A DNA stretch of 64,000 nucleotides from Nilaparvata lugens (GCF_014356525.2 NC_052514.1:4821253-4885252); one strand, 5' to 3'; positions 10,487-21,709 are shown, numbered from the stretch's first letter. Numbers and translations are program-made. Notes: generated from the sequence alone by a model not told the origin.

Positions 10487-13296
10487 GTGAGTTATCAATG
10501 TCTTTCTCAATCACAAAGAGAGTGAAGGTGTTTGACAAAAGATTATGTGCTATCAGTCAGTACTCTCATGTGATATGGCTATATATTTGATTGCAAAGAA
10601 AATTCAACTCCAATCAACTGAGTTCTGCAACTTATATTCACGAATAGGTACTTTTCATCTGGCAAAAATATGGTTGAATGTCTTGGGGCAGTACTTGGAT
10701 GGGAGTGGAGTAGGAGATATCTTTGTGGAGTCTGAAATATATGGAGAGAATACTGTTCATAATTTATTGAGGGGAGCTCAGTATAATCGAGGTGTCAGAG
10801 CTCACAAGCTCATGTATGAGGCTTTGAGGAGAATTCAATTGAGTATGTTTTTGGATGAGAGGCGTGAGAGTCATCAATATGCAGAACAATTACATCTGAT
10901 CAAAGAACTACAAGAAGGTCTGATGAGCGGTTCAAATATGAGAGATTGTCATAATATATTGTTCAAAAGAAGTCAGGAGCTATTTGTGGAGTTCAACAAA
11001 TTTTTAGAATCGCAATCCAAGAACAACGACAACTTCAAATTTTGGACTGATTATTGCAACATGGTTGAAATTCTTTTAAATTGTATTCGTGCTGATAGGG
11101 AAGGACTCTGGTTTTTACACTTGGAAACTGTACGGAAAATGATCCCTTACTTTTTTGCATTCAATCACACAAACTACGTAAGGGGGTGTGTGCTCTATCT
11201 AGAAGATATGAAGAAAATACCTACAGCAGTGGAGAATCATTTCAAACAAGGGCACTTCTCTGTAAAAAGGAAACATGGGAAATTTAATAATGTGGCCACC
11301 GACCATGCTTTGGAGCAAACCCTCATTCGGTCTTCTAAAACTCACGGGGGAGTGATTGGAATATCAAGTTCTTCCAATGCTTTCCAGAAATGGCTGCTAT
11401 TATATTCAAATAAATCTTCAATCACAGATATCCTGTTCAAGTTTGTTGACATCATCATGGATCCCACAGGTGATTGTGAAGAGCATTCTCTCAACGAAGG
11501 AAGTAAAACGAGAATAATGAGAGATGAGAATGATGTCCAGAAGCTTGTAACCTTCTTACAAGGACATGATATTTTTCTTCAAGATTTTGATGGACACCAG
11601 AATCTGCGAAATGTAATCAATGGTCTGGAAGCAAGTGAAGAAGTGTGTGATTTTCTTTTGAATGTAGAAAGAAATGGTAATTCTCTCTTTAATGAATTTT
11701 ATCTGGACAGAGTTGTAGCAAAGTGTAGAAGTATATTCTCTCCTTTAAAAAGAAACAGAGTGCTGTCATTCTCCAACATGCAATCATACAAAAAAAATCC
11801 TAGTCTGATTTCGAAAATCATTCCAGAACAGAAAGATCTAACCTTTGTGTTTTTACTAGCTGCTCAGAGATCATTCAGCATTGAAGTTTTAGTACAGCAT
11901 GAATTTCTACAATATCCACCATCGTTGTCAACGTCTGATGGGTATCTTAAAAAACCCGCTAAATCTCAATTGACACACGAAATTGTAAGTGAGACTGGTT
12001 GTGGATTTGACCAAATTCCTGAACCCTGTAGTCAAATTCACATAATTGATGGCATGGCTCTGCTCAATTCAACTCCCACTTCACTTCTCAAAACTTTCAA
12101 TACGCTGCATGATTATGGAAATTTTGTGATGAAAAGAGTTATGAAAATTCTCAAAAAAGATGGAGTGATGCAGGTGGACATCGTTTTTGATGTCTATGAT
12201 AAAAATTCAATTAAAGGTAGTGAACGTAATAGAAGAAGCAGAGAAAGAGAGCCTCTCCAATATACTATCCAAACTATCGAGACTAAAATTCCCAAAGCAG
12301 TGGCAGAGATTTATTAGTGTGCCTCGTAATAAGAAACAGCTGATAGAAGTTATCTCAAAATATTTGATGGACACTATTCCAGTTCCTGATGGGAAGAGGT
12401 TCATCATTTCGGGAGGGTTCAATATCGGTAGTGTCAGTAGACTCAAGACGAGCACGGAGATATTGCTAGATGTGGTGGAATTGCAGTGCAACCACGAAGA
12501 AGCTGATACAAGAGTATTCTTCAATGCTAGAGTAGGTCTTGAAAGATTGAATTTCCCAGCAACTATAGTCATACACTCTCCTGACACCGACGTTTTCATC
12601 ATTGGGATCAGGGTATGGGAGGAACTGAAAAAACTAAATTGTAACGGTTTGTGGATAATCAACGGAAACACGACAAATAAGAAATATCTAGGATGTCACG
12701 TGGTTGCAAATGAATATGGAAAAGACTCATGTAATATTTTGACAGCTGCTCACGCTTTCTCAGGTTGTGATACTACGAGCAAATTAGGGACTAAGAAAGC
12801 AATTCTCATTGAGATGAGGTCCAAAAAACATTCTGTACTAGAAAAAATGGGTCAGGAAGAACTGTGTGAAGAGGATTTCATTGATTGCGAGCGATTATAT
12901 TTGAATCTTTTAAAGAAAAAAGGTAAAACCTGTGATGACAGCAGATATAGAATTATATCTTCTAATCCATCTTCTCTAAGAAACATATCGACTCTCCCAG
13001 CAACATCTGACAGCTTCAGACTCCACGTTCGTCGTACCTGGGCACAAACTTATTTATGGAATAATGCATTAGACGGTAATGTGAAGGAATTGAATATGGA
13101 AGATTACGGTTATTACAAAGATGATTCCGGTTTTATTCTTCCATTATTGACGACAAAACAGGCAATACCAGAAAACTTGATACCACCTTGCAAATGCAAA
13201 AAGTGCTTTAAAGGATGCCAATGCAGCAGCAAGGGAGTGGCATGCTGTATTTACTGCAGTTGCTATGGATCTACGTGCAGGAATACATTCAACTAG
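10487..13296 (+). pseudogene. transposase-like protein, acidic nuclease core and Cys-rich tail (frameshifted)
   Basis: Two overlapping frames, 10545-12317 and 12187-13296, encode one protein of about 900 aa. The shift lies near 12285, where the residues following ETKIPK continue in the other frame as QWQRF. A short frame from an ATG at 10499 (MSFSITKRVKVFDKRL) may be the true N-terminus, with another frame change near 10560. N-terminal half: LYSRIGTFHLAK, GSGVGDIFVESEIYG, YNRGVRAHKLMYEAL. Nuclease-like acidic motifs: IIDGMALL, DIVFDVYD, HEEADTRVFF, IHSPDTDVFIIG and HAFSGCDTTS, consistent with a PIN/XPG-like active site. The tail (13190-13290) is a CXC-type cluster starting CKCKKCFKGCQC. Family recognised by motifs; catalytic role inferred. 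Confidence 0.75.
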
Positions 13297-13448
13297 TTCC
13301 TGTTAGAACGGATTGAACGAGAATACCCAGTGGATGAATCAATCAAAAGTGAGTAAAAGATCATTATAATATTACTGTTTAAGAATCCAATTTCATTTTT
13401 CTTTTCAATCTGTATTAACTCGAATCGATTATTATATTGCATATATTG

Positions 13449-14130
13449 ACCATAATTTATGAAATATGATGAGAACCATAGATTATTGAGGCTTCAGAGT
13501 TGAAAAATCGTGTTCAGCGACCAAAAATACATAATATAACGTTCCTGAAATACATAATTTGGATGCATAGACTAATAGGAGCGATGCGATAGGTAGGCCG
13601 CTACGCGCACTGGTCATAGGGGTGGCCCGCGCTGCAGTGTAACAGTGCTACTAATCCCCCTCCCACAGCCGCATCTATGGTCGTAACCCCCAAACTATAT
13701 ACATCATTGGATTCAGAAAGAAACGGCCTACAACGTTTATTGAGAACTTTTTCCTCTCAGTCGGCTAACGACTGAAATATTCGGAAAATAAAAAAAAATC
13801 TATACTCAAAAAATACATTTTTTGAGATATTTTATTTTTTTACGGAAAAACTATGCGGTCTATCGTAAAAATGAAGAGGACCATTTTGAAAGCTTGTTAT
13901 ATTTAGATAATATTAGAAAAAGGGTCAAAGCTGTAATATGAATGGTTGCCGCAGGACAGGCGATTATATAAGCGCGCGTTTTTTACAACTTACCCCCCTC
14001 CCCCCCAATCTCTCGACCACCCTGGGACGTGACGACATCGAGTTTCATATACACTAAAGACCCCCAAACAATAATCCGAAGTCAAATTCTCTGCCTCTCT
14101 CATGCATGCTCAATGTAAGCCAGCGCCTGG
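13449..14130 (-). repeat. right terminal inverted repeat of the 4.8-kb transposon
   Basis: Reverse complement of 9353-10036. Differences are scattered single bases (for example CTGGTCATAGG versus CTGATCATAGG). It carries the same promoter-like TATATAA reading back into the element, opposite to the transposase gene. Confidence 0.95.
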
Positions 14131-14482
14131 CTTACTGGCTTACATTAACTGGCTTTCTAATACTAATTTGCAGTTCAATGCACTTAAAAATGAGAGGGCT
14201 TCCAATAAGTGGTCTATGGCTTGAGCATTATCTGGGAAGTTTCTAAGCCTTGAGACAAACAATAAGAAATACGCCAGTCACACCTGATGCATTCAATGAA
14301 TTTTTTGTCACGTCTGTTTCCCATTATAATTATGTAAAAGGATTGATACTCCTCCAGTGTCAGCTGTGAAATTGCTTGCCAGAAGCTCTGCTCCGGCTTC
14401 AAAATCAGGCCACTCTCTTTCAAGACTGTTGAAAACATTGTATTGAAAATGGAAAACAGCAGAATTAGGGACATATATTATA

Positions 14483-15534
14483 CTAGAAGGTAACCCGTGC
14501 TTCGCAAGGGTCTATTTTAAGACTGCAAAATGAAAACTTGACGCAATAAAAAATTCGAAATTTGAAAATAGGCCTATAACCATCCTCGGTCAATGAAGAA
14601 TCTATATGCAAAATTTCAAATTAATCAGTTTAGTATAATTTCAGACGTGATGATGCGTAAAACATAATTCCCTATTCCTTACGTGTATAAGCCAGTTCTT
14701 TCCTTCATTATAGTATAGAAAACTGAAGAATACATAATACTTGAAAACCTCACAGAATCATATTGATTATTCCAATACATCAATAAATTTTAGTTTGATT
14801 AGGATCCTCCTCAATTTTAATCAGGCAGCCTTTTGTTTTCCCAATTCAAACAAAATACCTAAAATATTCGTTTCACTGAGAATTCGTGTCTGATAGTACA
14901 TTATAACTGAAGAATATAAATTATTCCTTATTTTATTGTGATCTATTCATGTTTTTCTTATGAAATTCAATTATAGTCCTACAGCATGAAGACTATGTCC
15001 AATTCATTCGTACTGGTGGCAAAATTTTACATTAAAAATAATTATTTGATAAAATCCAAGTTCAATAGTAATGAAAACAAATTCCTTCAAAAAATAATTG
15101 ATAATAATACGTTTCGAGGGAAAAAATTAAGAACAAAAAAAAAATGGGAAACAACGGGATTCAAACCGAGGAACCATCGCTCCGTAAGCAAGCGTTTTAC
15201 CGCTGCGCTACATAGACGTTCGTAAATGGTAGTCTTGTAACAGCATTATAACCTGCTCATAAAAAACACACTTTGGGCTATGGAATTTCATGTAGCCTAC
15301 GGTAGCATAGATGAATTTGAACATTAATTATTCTGAAAAATCTAGAAGGAAAATTGAAATTTGGGATTCCAGGTGCACGAGATTGATATTTTTAGAATCT
15401 ATGTTCAAAATTTGGAGATGTAAATCATTCCCGTTTTTCCGGTATGCAATCCACAAGTTGACATGTTTTGATGCGAACAAACAAACAAACGAACACACGA
15501 ACAAACACAATCCTACTCTCTCTTATTATATAGA
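14483..15534 (-). mobile_element. non-autonomous Helitron, 1052 bp
   Basis: Read on the minus strand, the 5' end is TCTATATAATAAGAGAGAG (15534 downwards) and the 3' end is a GC-rich stem-loop (on plus, CCCGTGCTTCGCAAGGG at 14496-14512) followed by the CTAG terminus at 14486-14483. The insertion lies between A and T with no target duplication, all as expected for Helitrons. Removing it rejoins the interrupted LINE reading frame (DIYY | ISSSL). No Rep/helicase coding is present. A second copy of the 5' end is at about 25975-26196. Confidence 0.85.
15152..15225 (-). other. tRNA-like segment inside the Helitron
   Basis: On the minus strand the segment contains an A-box-like TAGCGCAGCGGTAAAACG and, about 35 nt on, a B-box-like GGTTTGAATCCCG. 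That is the spacing of a tRNA gene or tRNA-derived SINE head. The cloverleaf is imperfect by eye, so I call it tRNA-like or pseudo-tRNA rather than a functional tRNA. Confidence 0.5.
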
Positions 15535-16317
15535 TTTCAAGCTCCTTAATATTGAAGCTGTGATTGCTTTTATTGTGACTCCTCTTCACAAATTGTATTA
15601 ATGCCTGTATTGATGATGCCGTTTTCCCCCACATTATGAAGCATTCCAAGACAGTGCCAGTTTATGAGAGAGGGAGTTGGGACGATCCTGCCAATTTTCG
15701 ACCTATATCAGTAGGATCAATATTTGCAAAGGTTTTCGAGAGTGGTATGGCAATAAAATTGTATGAATATTTTGGAAGCAAGAGTATATTCACATCTTCC
15801 CAGTATAGATTCAGGTCTGGTCGGTCAGCAGTTGAAGCTGTGGAGAGTTTGGTTAAGGATATTTATTGAAGAGTTTTAAAAATCTTCAATAGCCTTGCTG
15901 GAGTAACCATGTGCGATATGAGCCATGCATTTGATGTTGTTGACCATGATATATTGTTGACAGGCTCAAACACTTTGGCAATTGGGGAAAAGAGAAATCA
16001 GCTGTTGAGATCATATCTGACGGATCATAGGCAGATGGTTTGTGTTAATGGTGTCTTCTCTCATCCAAGATATGTAAAATTTGGCGTTCCACAGGGATCA
16101 AATCTGGGACCATTGCTTTTTATCATCATGGAAATGATATTACAGTGAGTGTGGACAGTGAGCTCTGCTGATGACACATCATTACTTTCATGTGATGCAA
16201 ATCTGGATATATTAAGGGAGAGGATGGCTGGTGCTCAAAAAGACATTTCTTCTTGGTTTCAGGCAAACTGCTTCTTATTGAATCAAGAAAAAACCAAGTC
16301 AATCATTTATGAAAAAT

Positions 16318-17108
16318 GGTGTGGCGCAATCACACAACTTTTCTTGCCGTTATGAAAATTTATCACCTGACGCTAGTGTTCCCGTGCATCTCAAGTCTAC
16401 TATTCAAAGATTTGAGCCAGCTGGTGACAGGGCGATAACGCTGGAGAAACACGAGGTCTGCTATCTCTTCATAGTGAATCATTTAATAGAATCAACAGTT
16501 GCTAACAGTTTGCAATTGGATTATCACATTTTCTCGAATTTCGAGCTTATTTTCGATTTTAGGTGAAAATGTTACTGAACGTTAATTTTAGAGATTCTCA
16601 TGCTCAATCTTTTCCACTCGAAATTCTTCGTTTAAATTGTATCTGAAGCCTGTTAATTGAGAATCTAAAATCAAACTTTGCATGGATGGGGCGGAGCTCC
16701 TGAATTTTTACATATATGGGACTTGTGGCAGTTGATAGAGCTTATCGATTACTATTTTAGGTATAACTTTAATCAAAATCGTTGGAGTCGTTTTCGAGAA
16801 AATCGCGAAAAACTCTTTTTTGACAACATTTTCGCCATTTTAGCCGCCATCTTGAATCGCATTTGATCGAAATTGTTTGTGTCGGATCCTTATATTTAAA
16901 GGACCTCACGTTCCAAATTTCAAGTCATTCCGTCAATTGGGAGATGAGATATCGTGTACACAGACGCACATACACTCATACACACCCAAAAACCACTTTT
17001 TTGGACTCAGATGACCTTGAAACGTATAGAAATTTAGAAATTGGGGTACCTTAATTTTTTTCGGAAAGCAATACTTTCCTTACCTATGGTAATAGGGCAA
17101 GGAAAGTA
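16318..17108 (+). repeat. ACTTTCCTTGCC-family repeat, plus orientation
   Basis: A copy of an interspersed family that starts TGGTGTGGCGCAATCACACA and ends in the stem-loop GGAAAGCAATACTTTCC plus GGTAATAGGGCAAGGAAAGT. Subterminal ACTTTTCTTGCC and GGCAAGGAAAGT form an inverted repeat. It interrupts the LINE RT. Other copies: 27083-27985, 48649-51090 and 56223-60300. A short CA-rich tract (16955-16985) marks the position where other copies have long microsatellites. Confidence 0.85.
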
Positions 17109-17720
17109 AAAATATAGAAGATGAAATCATCTCAGCTGAGCTACTTGGTATTGTTCTCGATACAAGACTAACATGGACATGCCACATTGAATGGTTATGT
17201 GGTCGACTCAGTAGAGTGGTTTTTCTTATAAGACGTCTGAGAACTCTTGTTCCTCAGCAATATTTGAGAACGTCCTACTTTGTGTTTTTCCAGAGTTTGA
17301 TTAATATGGGCTCATCCTATAGGGCAGAGCAGCCAATACTAGTAGGGTGCAGCTTCTTCAGAAAAAAGTAGTAAGGCTTATGGTCAATGCTGACTACCTC
17401 GCTCATTGTCGTCCAATATTCGTCTTCATGAGGTTATGACTGTGTTCAGCCTGTACGTCATGCAACTCCTAGTCAGGGTTAGGTACGAATTGGATGCTCT
17501 TGAAAGTAGGTCTGAGATACACGGGCATTTCACCAGACAGGCATGTTATCTGAATGTTCCTTTTGTCAGGCTCAAAAACTGAAGGCCATTATAGAATATT
17601 TTCAATATTCTGTAGCCTTCAGAACAGGTTTGATTTGAGTAGGAAAGGATACTGTAGCCTACTACGTACACAGTACTCTAATTATCACTTCCATAGGCTT
17701 TGCATGAGGGCGAATTAATA

Positions 17721-18583
17721 TTTTCAATGGTGAAAGTATTTCCCCTGTACTGTTTACGAATGATTAATGAGTATAATTTCTATGTATGTATTGGCAAGGC
17801 GACTTTTGTCTCTAAACATTTTGTGAGACATTGCACTATGAAATCAAATTCTCTATGTTCACTGCGCAATTGAACTTCATCATTAATCGATTGAATCTCT
17901 TGATCATACAATTCCGCAATTCTTCAATGGATTTTGGGGCTTGAAAAATGTTTTTTTTTCAAAAACTAAACGTTTTATTGGAATATTAGATATAGCCTAT
18001 TATATTACAGTTATGAAAAATATAAGTACTGGAAGTACTAGTTTTTTGAAATCATTTCCCAATTTACAACAGACAACTTCTCGATTTCAAATTGTATGTT
18101 CTCAAATTGAAATGATACTTTCTCAAATAAAATTCACTATTCTCAATTACAAGTGATGACTTCTGAAATGCAATTGAATATTCTCTTTTTCATCTGACGT
18201 TTTCTCAAATACAAAAGACTGTTCTCAATATTACAATTGATACTTACTCAAATACATTTGGAAAATGTGTAGTGCTATCGTGAATTCAAATTCCCTCACC
18301 TGCTCCCTCTTACACTCCCAAATACTCCTGCTATTTTTATAAGTGTAGGCTCGAGTTTCTTCTTTTCCTGGTATAATCTTTATCCAACTAGCAAAGTTTG
18401 TTTGTTGTTGTTCACTCTGAAATGTCGTGAACAATTCAGTTGCAGTCGGAAATCGACTGTCTTCCAGGTAATCTGAGTACGTCGTGCAAGTCCTGTGGAC
18501 ATTCGAACAGCATCATGATTGACGAGAACATAATAAATTATGAAATTTGGAATAGCGAGCAATCATAAATGGTTGAATTATAA
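17721..18583. other. AT-rich intergenic DNA
   Basis: Nothing recognisable beyond possible LINE 3' UTR sequence at its left edge. No coding or repeat signal I can support. Confidence 0.4.
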
Positions 18584-18820
18584 AGGTGTGTACAGACTTT
18601 CGCTCTGCTCTGCAATCGAACATCACTCGAGCAGATCGATTGATGATCGACCGGGGAGCAACAGTGGAACGCGAGAAGAGCTAACATCTCCCGTAACGTT
18701 CATGATCGGTGCGAGGGCGGTGCGATTGCGGAGCGATGGCAGAACGAGGGCGGAACGAGGGCGGAACGAGGGCTGAGCGTGCGCGGTTCGGGTTGGAAGC
18801 GCGTATATCTGTACGCACCT
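18584..18820. mobile_element. MITE, Harbinger-like, TAA target duplication
   Basis: Ends AGGTGTGTACAGA and TCTGTACGCACCT are inverted and flanked by TAA on both sides (18581-18583, 18821-18823). The inside is unusually GC-rich for the region and includes a short tandem repeat of GGCGGAACGAG. TWA duplications suggest PIF/Harbinger-type mobilisation. Confidence 0.7.
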
Positions 18821-18954
18821 TAACTGACAACTTGCCCGGAATGACTTTCAGCTGAACTGGAAATGAAAATATTCATATTGTATCATCATTAGTGATTTGA
18901 ACTTATATTCTTAGAGATATCCTAAGAGAACTCCTTTTCAACATAAATGTTTGT

Positions 18955-19310
18955 TAACTACGAGGGTTATCAATTCCAACCTACGATTGGTCATGAATAT
19001 AAAACAAATTAATATAGAATAATATTTTTTCAATGAAAGCTACAAATAATTGCCATGGAGGTTGAGGCATTTGTCATACCAGTGGATCAGCCCGCCAAAT
19101 GAGTTTAAGTGGCCTATGACGTTGATTTAGAGCTCCTCATTAGTTTGGAAGCCCTGCCCTCAAAGTCATGTCTTGAGTTTGGCGAGAAATGGCGAAATTA
19201 TCACATTTGATTTGCTGGAGAAGCCATTTGGCTGCTCCAGCACTATGAGGCCGAGTTGTCATGCATCACGTCGATTCCAGAAGACATCTCAACTGACATC
19301 TTTAATTTTC
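18955..19310 (-). pseudogene. mariner-type transposase C-terminal remnant
   Basis: On the minus strand, decayed coding resembles the end of mariner transposases: TNEEL, then HLNSFGG, and WYDKCLNLHGNYL (about 19035-19170), preceded by a degraded RPHSAGA-like catalytic-loop region near 19240. ACGAGGGTTATCAATTCC at 18960-18977 looks like a mariner terminal repeat. Frame breaks throughout. Confidence 0.7.
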
Positions 19311-19633
19311 CAACACCATTCACTTAATCAGATAACCAACTAACTAACTAATAACTCATGACGTTTCCTGCGTGAACTAAATTCATTGTTGGTTAGATTC
19401 ATGGTGTACTATTGTCTCCTTGCAAAAACGAGTAACGCCACGTAAGTAGCATTCGGTGCTGGTAGACCAGTAAGTGAGCGGCCATTTTTCTGGGTTCGTA
19501 ACTCGACAACAATACGTTAATCAATAATAAAATTATTATTGACGTACCGTTTATTATTATTGATCCGACCCCACCGATTACAGGGCGTTTGTTGGTGGTG
19601 GATGATAAGCTCTGTGAAAGTCGTCCCCAAGAT

Positions 19634-19636
<3 letters not shown>

Positions 19637-19664
<28 letters not shown>

Positions 19665-19926
19665 AGAAGAAGAAGAAGAAGAAGAAGAAGAAGAAGAAGA
19701 AGAAGAAGAAGAAGAAGAAGAAGAAGAAGAAGAAGAAGAAGAAGAAGAAGAAGAAGAAGAAAAGAAGAAGAAGAAGAAGAAGAAGAAGAAGAAGAAGAAG
19801 AAGAAGAAGAAGAAGAAGAAGAAGAAGAAAAGAAGAAGAAGAAGAAGAAGTTGGAGAAGAAGAAGAAGAAGAAGAGAAGAAGAAGAGAAGAAGAAGAAGA
19901 AGAGAAGAAGAAGAAGAAGAGAAGCG
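19637..19926. repeat. (GAA)n microsatellite about 290 bp
   Basis: Almost pure GAA/AAG tract with a few AAAG and GAG interruptions; it generates spurious poly-Lys, poly-Arg and poly-Glu frames. It lies in the intron of the host gene about 45 bp beyond the donor of exon 19970-20110; on the gene's sense strand it is a TTC polypyrimidine tract. Confidence 0.97.
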
Positions 19927-19969
19927 AGGAAGTTAGGATTAGCAAAAATTACACAGGAATTATACTTAC

Positions 19970-20110
19970 ACAGGTTTGCCAGGTGTAGGTTCTACAACTT
20001 TCATAAGTCTATCACTCTCAGCGGGCTTTCCGAACTGAACCAGTCTTCCTTCGCCATTCACTGATCTGAATTGTAGCATAGGTTTGTCCAGATAATAGTA
20101 CACTTCTCGC
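19970..20110 (-). CDS. host gene exon, module 3 closing exon
   Basis: Acceptor ...GTGAAG|GCGAG and donor CCTGT|GTAAGTAT on the minus strand. The 141-bp exon (phase 2 in, 2 out) encodes REVYYYLDKPMLQF, SVNGEGRLVQFGKPAE and VVEPTPGKPV. It aligns with the closing exons 41197-41361 and 60689-60843 through the F/YG motif. This is the most downstream exon I could find; the next one lies below this point and was not identified. Confidence 0.75.
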
Positions 20111-20238
20111 CTTCACAGAAAATAAAATTATTTTCATCAACACTTTTCTATACTGGCTATCTGCTCATCAATGCAGAGAGTATAGAATGAAAAATTGTAT
20201 AATATAAAATATAAAGGCCAGATAATATAAATTTATGA

Positions 20239-20500
20239 TTGACCGAGCGAAGTGAGGTCTAAGATTCAAGTCGACGGTTTGGCATTTCTCTTAATGTTCA
20301 AATGTTTGAATGTTTATATGTTGCGCATTTACGGCGAAACGCGGTAATAGATTTTCATGAAATTTGACAGGTATGTTCCTTTTTAAATTGCGCGTCGACG
20401 TATATACAAGGTTTTTGGAAATTTTCCAACTCAAGGATAATATAAAAGGAAAAAGGAGCCTCCTTCATACGCCAATATTAGAGTAAAAATCAGACTATAG
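20239..20500 (+). repeat. interspersed repeat starting GACCGAGCGAAGTGAGGTC
   Basis: Begins with a hairpin-forming GACCGAGCGAAGTGAGGTC and ends at AGTAAAAATCAG. A closely similar copy is at 36297-36530. No coding capacity. It resembles high-copy non-coding repeats of hemipterans; class unknown. Confidence 0.8.
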
Positions 20501-20605
20501 AATTATTCATCATAAATCAGCTGACAAGTGATTACACAGATGTGTGGAGAAGCCAGTCTATTGCTGTATTTCCATAAGAAGGGTGCAGGGGAAAAACCAA
20601 CATAA

Positions 20606-21203
20606 AGGCCATTCCACACAGCACGTGGCGTGCGTGGCTGGACGCACGCTAGCTACTTTTCAAAACATCGCTTCCCAGCTAATCAAATGAAGCAATTCAC
20701 ATAGCAGCCACGGCCACGCGGCAACGCTTGCTATACTAGCCACGCGTGGCTACCGTTCGCTCTCTGAGCGATCTTTTCAAACGTGTCCAGCCACGTTTTG
20801 GTCCGAGCATGCGCAGAACGTATACTAGACGTATACTATCGTATTGAATGTATACTATCATTGTCAGCCTCAAGGTCGCGCATTAAATGATGGAATTCGC
20901 CATAGGTCTTCCTTTTTTTATTGATTGGATGTACCCACTGGTCCTGTGCTGTCACCAAATACAATAAAACCAGCTCATTATCATTACTACTACTGCTGCT
21001 GGAGTCATCAAACCAAGGTGAGCCACAAGAAAATCCAGATTCACACCACGGGACCGTCGGAGTTGACATCTTCCTGCATACTGACGGGAAACGTGGCCGG
21101 TATAGCATCGCAACAGTCGTGGCGGTGTGAATTGGCATATGGCTAACGTGGCCGGCGTGGCGTGCGTCCAGCCACGCACGCCACGTGCTGTGTGGAATGG
21201 CCT
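20606..21203. mobile_element. MITE with about 44-bp TIRs
   Basis: Starts AGGCCATTCCACACAGCACG and ends in its reverse complement, with nearly perfect 44-bp inverted repeats that continue less perfectly inwards. The left flank has TAA at 20603-20605. A solo left arm at 50913-51035 is also followed by TAA, so TWA-type (Harbinger-like) targeting is likely. The internal ORFs on both strands are shadows of the inverted repeat and have no recognisable domain. Confidence 0.8.
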
Positions 21204-21615
21204 ATAGTCACTAAATCCTTTTTTTTTTCAGGAGAGTGAAAACAAAGTTTGAAAACGCTGTAGTGTAGAAGTGAATTCTCTGATATATTCCAATTAAGTA
21301 TCATCAGGCTTGTTGATTGTTTTCCTTGTCGCATTATGAAATAATTTTTACAGTAATAAAATCCGTTTTTTCAAAATATTTTTTTTTAAAACCTTGTACC
21401 GGACTCAGTTGTTTATTCCCCTGGATATAATACAATAAATTCATGAGCTTAAATACAATAATTGAATTTATGAGCTGAAATCGCTTCCCAATGGTTCAGA
21501 ACCCACCTAAAGCTGTAGGTCCATTCATCTCTCATCCTTCCCATGCACAAGCCTAACTAAACTCTGGTATATTACCATGAAGCATGAAGCTATGATAAGC
21601 GATATAGAAACTCAC

Positions 21616-21709
21616 CCTGACTTGTCATCAAGATGAAGTTTGTCTAGAATTGATCCAACAAGACCAGTTGCCTCTTCGCCAGTGGGCTCAATCAACCAGA
21701 CTACTCCAT
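21616..21709 (-). CDS. host gene exon, module 3 middle exon
   Basis: 94 bp, phase 1 in and 2 out, with acceptor TATTTGAAG|ATGG and donor TCAGG|GTGAG on the minus strand. It encodes (D)GVVWLIEPTGEEATGLVG and SILDKLHLDDKSG. It is the same length and phase as exon 63079-63172, and aligns with it and with 45519-45600. A LINE has inserted about 30 bp upstream of its acceptor. Confidence 0.8.

Larger units (their letters stand above)
9353..14130 (+). mobile_element. 4.8-kb DNA transposon with about 683-bp TIRs
   Basis: Inverted repeats 9353-10036 and 13449-14130 enclose a transposase-like gene. Both ends read CCAGGCGCTGGCTTAC inwards. The flanks (left CTTAGT, right CTTACT) suggest a possible 4-bp CTTA duplication, which is not secure. 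The coded protein belongs to a widely dispersed animal family with the motifs HEEADTR, SPDTDV and GCDTTS. From memory this resembles proteins of Academ-type elements that carry XPG/FEN-like nucleases, but the superfamily assignment is inference. The gene has one frameshift, yet the two TIRs are still very similar, so the insertion is not ancient. Confidence 0.85.
14150..17720 (+). pseudogene. old LINE reverse transcriptase split by two insertions
   Basis: RT coding can be followed in three pieces. Piece 1, about 14275-14482 (TPDAFNEFFVTSV, then a degraded segment ending at ...GACATATATTATA). Piece 2, 15535-16317 (IEAVIA, VTPLHKLY, SWDDPANFRPISVGSIFAKVFE, TMCDMSHAFDVVDHDIL, GVPQGSNLGPLLF, SADDTSLL). 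Piece 3, 17120-about 17720 (LLGIVLDTRLTW and a decayed C-terminal part). A Helitron separates 1 from 2 and an interspersed repeat separates 2 from 3. Several stops and shifts are present (for example 15867-15869 and 16146-16148). The style (PANFRPISV, SHAFDVVDH) is that of an R1/Jockey/I-type LINE; clade not resolved. Confidence 0.8.

Noticed and set aside
14214..14474. 86-aa minus-strand ORF
   Set aside because: The plus strand carries decayed LINE RT coding that continues beyond the Helitron; the minus frame is a shadow.
15152..15225. Functional tRNA gene
   Set aside because: A- and B-box-like motifs are present but I could not build a convincing acceptor and anticodon stem; kept only as tRNA-like.
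19517..19988. Poly-Lys/Arg/Glu and poly-Ser/Leu frames
   Set aside because: Produced by the GAA microsatellite in different frames; no flanking coding signal.
20836..21179. Overlapping 60-100 aa ORFs on both strands
   Set aside because: They lie inside a MITE and come from its GC-rich inverted repeat; no domain or codon signal.
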